Assembly (NCBI GenBank): GCA_900317155.1
Contig: ONFO01000008.1
Location: forward strand, 62,001 to 126,000
DNA length: 64,000 bases
Source: an uncultured Bacteroidales bacterium
GTDB taxonomy: Bacteria; Bacteroidota; Bacteroidia; Bacteroidales; F082
Direction of reading: 5' to 3'
Each line of letters starts with the position of its first letter. Position 1 is the stretch's first letter. Below are positions 53,464 through 63,500 of this stretch, piece after piece. A model generated the notes under the pieces. That model was not told the DNA's origin, made no database searches, and saw only the letters and a program-made list of their open reading frames with translations. The translations under genes and the position numbers were made by a program.

Positions 53464-53471
53464 TACTTTTG
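53464..53471 (+). promoter_or_regulatory. -7 box of the transporter gene
   Basis: TACTTTTG, 25 bp before the ATG at 53497; it supports that start over the upstream in-frame ATG at 53362. Confidence 0.5.
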
Positions 53472-53496
53472 CGGCCAATTTCAACATAAACACACT

Positions 53497-54402
53497 ATGT
53501 GGGTAGTACTTTCATTGACCTCAGCCTTCCTGTTAGGTTTCTACGATATCTTCAAAAAACAGACCGTCGTGGGCAACGCCATCATCCCCGTCTTGTTCTA
53601 CAGCACTTTGATTAGCGGACTGTTGTTTCTTCCGCTCGTTGTGTTGTCGCATCTACAACCGGAATGGTTCGCTGGTGGTTTTATGTCGAAGCTTTACATT
53701 GAACCGCTTACTGCAAGACAGCATTTGCTAATCATGGGCAAGACGGCTCTTATCCTCTGTTCGTGGATGTTTAGCTATTCGGCCATGAAACACTTGCCCA
53801 TCACCGTGGTGGGACCCGTCAACCAGTTGCGTCCCGCCATCACGGTCATCCTGATGTTTTGTGTTTTCCATGAAAGCCTGACATGGCTGCAAGGTACAGG
53901 TGTGGTCTTGGCCATCATCTCGTTCTATTTTATGAACCGTTCGGGCAAGTTGGAGGGCATCAATTTCAAGTCGAACAAATGGGTGTATATGCTGTTGGGC
54001 TCAGCCGTCCTTGTGGCTCTGAGTGGTGTCTATGACAAATTCCTTCTTAGTAAGGAAAGCATTTCACCGGCTACCATTCAAGCATGGTACACGATTTACG
54101 ATTTTCTTATGATGGCCGTATTGTTCTTCTTCATTTGGTATCCACATCGTGAGAACCAGCCCTTTGAATGGCGTTGGGGCATCGTGGCTATGGCTGTGTT
54201 TGTTACTGTAGCAGATGTTATCTACCTCACTGGATTGAAGCAAGAGGCTGCCGTGGTTGTGCTCATCCCGCTCATCCTCTATGGCGTGCGTCTCGTGGTG
54301 TCGTTCATCTATGGTATCTTCGGCTTCAAGGAGCAGAACATTCGAAGCAAAATTGTGCCACTGATGATGGTGTTGGCAGCACTGGTTTGTTTGTGTGTTT
54401 GA
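53497..54402 (+). CDS. DMT/EamA-like transporter
   Basis: 301 residues from the ATG at 53497. An in-frame ATG at 53362 would add 45 hydrophilic residues spanning the AAC-rich repeat and the promoter box, so it is rejected. About ten hydrophobic helices fill the chain; TVVGPVNQLRPAITVILMF is typical of the EamA half. The family exports or imports small metabolites; no substrate can be named. Confidence 0.8.
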   Translation: MWVVLSLTSAFLLGFYDIFKKQTVVGNAIIPVLFYSTLISGLLFLPLVVLSHLQPEWFAGGFMSKLYIEPLTARQHLLIMGKTALILCSWMFSYSAMKHLPITVVGPVNQLRPAITVILMFCVFHESLTWLQGTGVVLAIISFYFMNRSGKLEGINFKSNKWVYMLLGSAVLVALSGVYDKFLLSKESISPATIQAWYTIYDFLMMAVLFFFIWYPHRENQPFEWRWGIVAMAVFVTVADVIYLTGLKQEAAVVVLIPLILYGVRLVVSFIYGIFGFKEQNIRSKIVPLMMVLAALVCLCV

Positions 54403-54496
54403 CATCTTTTGTTAAGCAATTATAACTGATTGATTCTCTTTATTTTGCATCATTTTAATATTGGCACAAAATTTGCAAAATAAAAGGACTAATCAT

Positions 54497-54528
54497 ATTG
54501 AATTTTTTTCTAATTTTGCACCGTTTTT
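54497..54528 (+). promoter_or_regulatory. Promoter of the giant surface protein gene
   Basis: ATTG at 54497-54500, a 20-bp spacer and TAATTTTG at 54521-54528, 46 bp before the ATG. Confidence 0.65.
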
Positions 54529-54574
54529 TTTGTTGGCTTTCTAGCAGTATATTTTTATTTGTAACTATTTATAA

Positions 54575-57500
54575 ATGAGAAAAGTGAATACAATGAATAA
54601 AGAGTTAAAATGTAGAATGAGAGTACTTGTCATGCTCTTATTTGCCTTCTTTGGTGCAAATGCCCAAAGCACCGATTTCTCTGGTTATTGGTCTATCGCC
54701 AATGCCGATGGCTATTCCGTTGGCAATGTTAACAACTATTATTTGGTTCCCGCTAGGGATCCTCAAGTGGCTCATTATGCCGATGCCTACTTCAATGATC
54801 AATACTGTAGTAACAACGGTAGTGGCGATTACACTGGTGACCATTATGGTGACCCCGAGAAGCCTTTCCTGACCACCCATCGTAACGACACAGATGCTGA
54901 GCCTGAAAATCTGATTTGGCATGTTGTATCAACAGGAGATGGTTACTATTACATCATTCATGCCTTGACTGGAAAATATGTGCTGTATGAGCCTCCCTAT
55001 CAATCGGCGGTGAATCGAAAGTCAATGCACCTGCAAGATACTGACTCGCCTAGCGATGACAATAAGTTCGAAATCACGGGGAACTTGACAGGTAATATCA
55101 ATATCCGGCCCTTCAGTCTCACTACAGGCAATCGTTATTGGAATCCTGCCACTAATAATTACAATCAATATTATGCTAATGGCGGTAATTATGTGCATGT
55201 TGGTATGATTGGCGTATATAACAGTGCGACTGATACCAAATCCTGCTGGCGTTTCGAGGAAGATGTCTTGGAAATGCCTACGTTTACGGTAAATGAGGCC
55301 GACAAAGAAGTCACTATCAAAAACGACCATTTAGATGTCACCATATATTACACTTTGGATGGCTCCATGCCCGACAACACCAGTAGCAGTTTTGCTGCTC
55401 CTGGCGGAACCGTCAACATAGGACCATATAGAAAGGTAGTCAAAGCTGTAGCCTATAGGGATGGTGTCTATACCAACGTGGCCACGATTGAGGTTGACTT
55501 CCGCGTGGCTCAGGAAATCAGTAGTTTAGATGAGATCGTCGACACCGATGGTTTTTATCAACTCATCGCTGACATTGACGATGCTTCGAGCCATACCACA
55601 ATCAATAGTTTTACAGGAAGATTTGATGGACAGTTCCACACCATATCTGGCTTGACACAGCCTATGTTTGGTACTGTTAATAATGCTACGGTTTATAATA
55701 TTGTGCTGAAAGACGTAAACATTGAAAATCACGAAGGTAATACCGGAGCCATTGCTTGCGAAATCAACGAAGGCACATGTATTTACAACTGCGGCATTCT
55801 CAGCGGTTCGGTGGGAGGCACAGGCGACACTGGCGGTATTGTGGGATTGCTCACCGCCACTACGGTTCAGACTATCCCAGATGGTTTCATGCCTACCCGC
55901 GTCATCAATTGCTACAGCTATGCCGACATTACCTCTGCAGGTGAGTATGCGGCAGGCATTGTGGGAAACAACATGAGAGGCTCGACTTCACAAATCACCA
56001 ATGGTAGGTACAATAATTTGAGAACAGTGGTGGTGAACTGCATGTTCTATGGTGATGTCCTTGCAGGAACTAACAAAGCTCCTGTTTATGGCAACAAACG
56101 CTTGCAAAATAGCACCAACGGCATCAACAATTACAACTATTTCATGGTTTCCGCCACTCTTGATGACGAATTCACTAATATCAATCAGTATAATTGCTCA
56201 TGGCCTGTCGAAGAGCGGTTCTTGACCCGTTTCGAGTATTATCGTAATATTCTCAATAGTAACCGTCGCCTATGTACATGGTGGATCACCCAAAGACAGT
56301 ATGACGACCAGTCAGAAAATGACCTTAATTTGATGGCCAAGTGGGTGCTCGACCCGAGCATTGCGCCTTATCCCATTCTGAAACCTTGGGGTAAGTATCC
56401 TTCAAACATCAATGTGGACCAAAACCTGGTATGGGATGAGGCAAGTCAGACATGGAAGAATCGTGACAACGCCTTGCCATTCCAAGGTAAGAAGTTGGGC
56501 ACACTGTCGGTTACGGTGAAGGCTGGTTCCCACAATAGTAGTGCACAGGATGTGGTTTTGGCGCTTCCTATTTTAGACATGGACACTTTGCACCATGATT
56601 TCAGCTATGCTAAAGTGCAGTTACCTTATTATAATGAGCAGTTTGGTAACCCTAATGCCACGACCCATGCCGAAAAATATGGTAACAACTATACCGATAA
56701 GGTGGTGACAGGTTGGAAGATTACCTCAGTGACAGAAGGCACGCAAGGCACTTTTGTGGAGAATTGGGAGAGTGGTTACAATTTTGCAGACCGCTATTGT
56801 ACTGAAAAGGATATATACGCTGTTAGTGGTCGCGTGTTCGCGCAAGGTGGCTATTACTATGTCCCGGAAGGTGTTACGGCAATCACCATTGAAGCCTATT
56901 GGGGCAATGCCGTGTATTTGCACAATAAAGAACACTCCATCGACCGTGTCAATTTGGGCGATAACGACTTTACACCAGCGGGCAAGTTTCCTGCGACATT
57001 TAACGGCCAGCAAGTGTATGCCGATATTAAGACCGCTATCAATAGCGGTTTGGCTCTAGAGGGCTCGGGGACTTCGGCTATTACAGTTTACGACCAAGCC
57101 TTGGTGTTGGTTGGCAATTTGCAGCATAGGAATAGCGGAACGGTTGACATTCTTGGTTGGACAAATGGAAACGGAAACGAAGAATTCGCAACCCATAATA
57201 GGCCATTCACCATCACTAGTGTCGACCTTGATTTTGACAATGAGCCTGACTATTGTTTTGAATGGCAGTTTAGCATTAATACCAACCGTTTGAATCTTCA
57301 TCCCATACGATTCGATTTCTTGCCAGTTCCCACCTTGGGTATGGCCATTCGAAAGGACGGTGCCTTGCAGACCATTGGCACGTTTGTACCACGCGGCCAT
57401 TTTGAGATTACAGAAACTGCATTTATGCATACTGGTCAGTTTGAGTATGACACTCGTGACAATTATCGTAAGAAAGAGTCACCCGTGATTCTGAATGGTG

Positions 57501-60500
57501 GTGAGTTTGAACAAATCGTTTCTTCGAATAGTTGGAATAATAATTTAGGTCCCCTTAATCGTACTAAATATTTCATTTTGGGTGGCCACATATGGATGAA
57601 GGAATTCACGCCGGGAAAACACGGTGACATGAATGCAGCTACCCGACATTGCGCAGTCAGTGTTCTGGGTGGAGAATATGAACGCTTCTGCCTTTCAGGT
57701 GTCTTTCTCGTCAACAATCACGTACATAGCACCCCCGACAATCCTCATTGCTACACCAATGGTGGAAAGTTTGGCACCATGTCAGGTGCGGGCATGGAAG
57801 ACATTTACGGCAATGTCACTTTCAAGATCGACCATTCACTGATTGGCGAGTTCTATGGTGGCGGCCTCAATGCAGCAAGACCTGTCACGGGTAGTATTGA
57901 CGTCACCATCAATAACAGCATCGTGGGCAAGTATTGTGGTGGTCCCTTTACAGGTGACATGCTGGAAGGTACTTCGGTGACCACTGTGGCCAACAACACC
58001 ATCTTCGGACAATTCTATGGTGGCGGCAACGGTGGCACCAACTTCAACCGTAACCGTCAATATAACAATGGCCAGGCAGCACTGAATTTCGTCACGGAAG
58101 CCAATTGGAGAGGAGCGGGAAAATTCGATGACTTTACTCCTCTTAGTTATGTTAGTAGCGATGCAGGTTATCAAGCCCAGTTTGAGTTTGAGTTGATCGA
58201 CATGAGCTCCGGATCGGCTAATAATGTTGTGATGCGAACCTACCGTCATGAGGCTCAGTTTACGGCCACTGAGGTAAGGGAGGTTAATTCTACCTTGACC
58301 GATTGCACGGTATTGCAGGACTTTTACGGAGGCGGTAACCTCGGTAAGGTGACGGGGAATGTGACTTCTACTTTACTTAATACTACCATTTGGGGTTCGG
58401 CATATGGTGGAGGCAACTCAAGCGATGTTCCCTCGTTCCCTATTCACGACAAAGAATCCGTTGTGTTCCCCTGGCGTGACTTGGCTAGCATTAACCATGC
58501 CGGCTCGTTGGATTATGTGAGAGACGATGGTGAAATCAGATACTACAAATGGATCCATGACCTTCCTGAAGGCGTCACCGCAAGTACTAATAATCCAGCT
58601 TTCCAATACGAAGGGGGATGGTATTGTTATACTGAGAAGGATATGACCAACCTGGGCAGTGTGGGTGGCAATACCATCCTCAATGTCAATGGTAACAGTA
58701 AAATTTATGGCGTGCGCGAAGAACTGGACGGCGGCAATGCCCAAACTTTCTACGACGGTGCAGCCTTCGGTGGGGGCAACGAAAGCGCCGTGTTTGGTAA
58801 CTCAACGGTTACTGTAGACGGTGATGACGATATATTGGTGAGTAATGTCTATGGAGGAGGTAACGTCGCCATTACTGGTGGCAACTCCAATGTTGTGATA
58901 TATAACGGCACCATCGGTGTGGCTAATGAGGATGGCGTGCCTTATGTGGGCTCAGGTAATGTTTTTGGAGGTGGAAAGGGATTGTTTGAGAATGAAAATG
59001 CTGGCCATGTCGGTGTTAACACCAATGTCTTAATCACGGGTGGCCATGTGCTCAGAAACGTGTATGGCGGCTCGGAATATGGCAATGTGGGTGAGACAAA
59101 TGTGTTGGATAATGGTATAGTTGTTCCCGATGAAGACACAGGTCTCTCCACCATCACCATTGATGGAGGTATAGTAGGCCTTGAGCGCTCCGTCGACTCA
59201 ATTATCGAGTATCCCTATGGCAATGTATTTGGCGGTGGAAAAGGCAAATTGGATCCTTCGTTTAGTATGAGGACGAATGTCAACAGGGCTCAAGTCAATT
59301 TCAATGGAGGCAGGATATATGGCTCCGTGTTTGGCGGCGGTGAAGTAGGCCATGTGCTTGGTAATGTTGAAATGAATATTACAGATGGCTTTATTGGAAC
59401 TTATGGCTATACAGACTACGATGGTAGCGTGTTTGGTGGTGGTCTTGGCGCCGATATTGATTTGGCAGCGGGCAATGTAGGTGGCAATGTTGAAGTCAAT
59501 GTCACGGGTGGTACCATGCTCGGTTCAGTGTATGGCGGCGGCCGTTGTGGATCTGTCGGCTTCTATCTTTCCCCTGTTGATGACACGGAGCACTATGGTG
59601 TCATACAGGATGGCGATGATCATGGTTATATCACCGTCAATATAACTGGTGGTGAAATAGGACATAACGCTTCGGGTGAGAATGTTCCCGATTATATAGG
59701 CGGATACGTTTATGGAGGCTGTAAAGGTATTGTTGAAGCTCCCTCTGCAACATCTATCGCCGAAAAGATGGCCTATGCAAAAGAGACTACAGTGAACCTT
59801 TTTGAAGAAAATGGTCATAGTCCTTTCATCAGAGGTTCAGTGTTCGGAGGTTCTGAGGATGGTCACGTTCGTGACAACGCTCATGTAAACATCTTTGATG
59901 GTCAGGTGGGCGGTACGGAACTTGGCAATTTGACCGCTGATGGCAATTCGCTTTACGGTAATGTGTATGGTGGAGGCCGTGGTTGGGATCAGTATTATGA
60001 CGAAGAAGAAGGAAAATGGCGCTATTGTTTGACGTCAGGACATGTTTACGGTAACGCTTATGTGACCATTACAGGAGGCAAGGTGTGCCGTAATGTGTAC
60101 GGTGGTGGTAATTTGTCTTCGGTGGGTCAATATGAAGTGCTGCTTGATGAACATGGCGACCCCGTTCTGGATGAAAATGGCAATACACAATTCGTTCTGG
60201 ATGACGATGGTGAACCTATTCCAGTAGTAGGCACAGGATTGGCACAAATCATCATATCCGGTGGCGAAATCGGCAATCAGAGCGATGAAGGCAGAATGCA
60301 TGGTAATGTATTTGGTTCTTCCCGTGGAATGGCGGGCGCTGATTTCAAGGAATTGGGTTGCGTCCACAACACGGATGTGACCATTGAGGGCGATGCAGTT
60401 GTCAAAGGTAGTGTTTTTGGAGGAGGCGAAGATGGTCATGTGAATCAGAACACCAAGGTTACTGTTAACGCTGGAACTATCGGCGTGACCGAAGGCGACC

Positions 60501-63500
60501 CGTTCAAAGGCAATGTTTACGGTGGTGGTCGTGGTATCGACCTTGACCCCAATGGAGCAACCAGCCCTACCGCTGGTCTTGTGAAAGGTCATACCAGAGT
60601 GTACATCAATGGAGGCAACATCATCAACAGCGTTTATGGTGGTGGCAACATGAGTTTGGTGGGCGAAGAGCGAGTGGTCAACGTCAACGGCGGTTTGGTG
60701 AAGGTGAATGTGTTTGGAGGCAGCAAGGCTCTTCCCGAAGGCCGTGTGCAGCTGGGCATGAAGACAGTGAACATGCGTGGCGGTCATGTCATGGGTAATG
60801 TGTATGGCTGTAATAACAACGCATTGGATGGCGATGTCGACCATCCTATGGATTGGACGTCCTTTGTCAACATCAATGGAGGCGAAATCGACGGCAATGT
60901 GTTTGGCGCAGGATACTCTTGCACCGTGAATGGATCGGTCTGTGTAAATATCGGCAAGGATGCCATCTTGAATGCACCCAATAAGGAATACAACCTCTAT
61001 TATAAGGATTGCGGCGGTGACGAGCCTCAGTATGATCCTGAAGGCATCGAGCCAACGGTGTCAAAACTTGTTATCGGCAATTCGGTGTATGGCGGTTCCG
61101 ACTTCTATGGCAACAATTCCAATACGAACACTTGGACCGATTTCATTGTATCAGGTTACAGTAACATTTATATTGATGGAACAGGATACGACACCCAAGG
61201 TGAAGGAACGAATACGGAAATGAGTATCTCGGGAGGCTTGTTCGGCAGCAGTACCCATTGTGAATCGGGCGCTGAAGGCCGACATATCCTTTTGAAGAAC
61301 TATGGTCACCGCGATGACGACGGACCCAATACGGAGTTCACACATGCCACGCGTACCCTCAAGACCATCCAGCGTTGTGGCAACTTGGTGATTGACCATT
61401 CCAATGTCAATTTTAGTGGCATGAACGACATCAGTGGTTCAGGTAAACGCCAATATGCTGTGTTAAAGATCGACTCGACCTTGTATATGGCTAATGCGAG
61501 CGGCTTCGTGCTGGGTTCTCCCAGTGTTCCGGCTTATATGGACTCCATTCGCAAAGTGCGTAGCGTGCATCTGAAACAGGCTTCCTATTCCGTTTATGAT
61601 GTGCCTTTCTATCCCATGCTTGACGATGAGAACCATGATTATTGGGAATGGATTGGCATCAAGGGCGATTCCGAGGCTGATGCTCATCTGTATTATTATT
61701 CCGATTTGCAAAGCGGCACTCCTTCGGCATTAACCTTCTCTCAAGAAAACGTGCTGGTCTTTAAAGGTGACTCAAGGCTTTGGGTGAGGTATCATCGCAA
61801 GGAAAAGCAAGGTGACAACTGGGTTGACATGGGCCAATATTATGGCGAGCTGGAAGGTTTCTTCCGTATGAGAAGCCCGTTCCAGCCTTGGGGCACTGAG
61901 AGCTTTGCTTATGCCCGTCCGAAGATTTCGGAAGGCAACACGGACAATACGAGCGATGGTGGCTTCTTGAGCTACGATACTTCATATAATTTCTTTACGG
62001 ACCTTGGTGATGCTTTCACCAATACTCATCAGCATCCTTACACAAATGTGTTGCAATTCTTCAAAGGCGACCGTATCGATTACCGCGAATGGGTCATCCG
62101 TGAGTTCAGAGGCCGCCGCTGGTACGTTGACGGTACAAGAGGGTGGGGAAGAGACGATATGTCGAAGACCGACGGTTGGGGACTTTATCCCGACATGCCC
62201 AAGAAGACTGTAACAGGGGCCGTGACTTATGACCCAAGCACTCAAACAGGCAATTTTGGAGGTATCTGTTCAGAAGAGTTCGTTGATCAGAGCCTTACGC
62301 AATACAACTATGACTTCCAGAACGACATCATTTATGTTGTAGGCGCTTTGTCGGCTGAGGATGAAAGTGCTTTGCTTCAAGGAGGTTCGGTTGTCGTGGA
62401 AGGGGAGACCCAGACTTATCCTTTGAAACTTTATCGCTATCCTGGTGGTCATCCTTTGAATTGGTCAAGACAGTTTGGCAATGAAGCATATTATGATTTA
62501 GGTGACGGTACGCTTGACCTTACGACAACCAACGAAGGACTGACCCATCCTGACAAAAACGGTCCTGGCGCCAACTATGGAGCTATGCTCATGGTGCAAG
62601 AAGGAGAATCGATCACCTTAGACAATGTCCAGATGGACGGTTTGCATGCCCATACGCAAGGTGACGACACCTACTTCCTGATACCTGGTAATTATTATCC
62701 TGATCCAGATTTGGAACCTTATCCTGTAGCAGATCCTCCTATCGACCCGTCAACACTCAATATTCCTGCTTTTGCACAAGACAATGTGTCGAAACCGATG
62801 ATTGTGACCCAAACGGATTCGGAACTCACTTTGATGGGCTCGACGATGAATGGAACGGGTGTTACTAAGTTTGGAACCATCTTGGAACGCGGTTACAACA
62901 ACACCAACGCAGATGTTTGGTATACCAATTCCGATTATTATGACGCAGAAGAAGATGTGCATCATGGCGGTGCCATCTACGTGAATTCAACCGCTACCGT
63001 GAATGTGGAGAACTTGGTGACGGTTACAGGCAACCTGCAAAATCTACAAATTGGTTCCGATCCTGCCGAAGCCATTGAATGCAATGTCTATCTTCCTACA
63101 TTCGACAAGCACCTTAATATAATTGGTGAGATGGCACTTGACGAGGGAACAAGCATTGGCGTTACCAGCCCGATTAGGAACATAGCCCCTCATTTTGTCC
63201 ACAACACCTTCTCACCTGTGGCTGTTGCATTTACGCAAAGCCAAGCTGAAAGTGCTTGGAATTTCAACAATTTCCATGATGACTTGGATTGGTTCTTCTC
63301 GAACAAGAGTTATGAGATGCCGAGGTTCACCTATTATTCCACCTCCATACCTGACTACGCATATCCTTTGACAGACCCAAGCCAGTACATTAACCACTTT
63401 GATCCTACTACGACCTTGTTCTTTGGTTGGACATGGAACAATGTGGTGAGAAGTGCGCCGCAAGACTTCGCTTTGGATGCCATTGATTCGCCTTACGATT

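Noticed and set aside
53362..53496. Upstream start for the DMT transporter
   Set aside because: It would place the promoter box and the AAC-rich repeat inside the gene and add a hydrophilic tail before the first helix.
58300..61300. Regular repeats that might suggest a CRISPR array
   Set aside because: The repeats are coding and vary at synonymous sites within one open frame; there is no constant spacer and repeat length and no cas gene.
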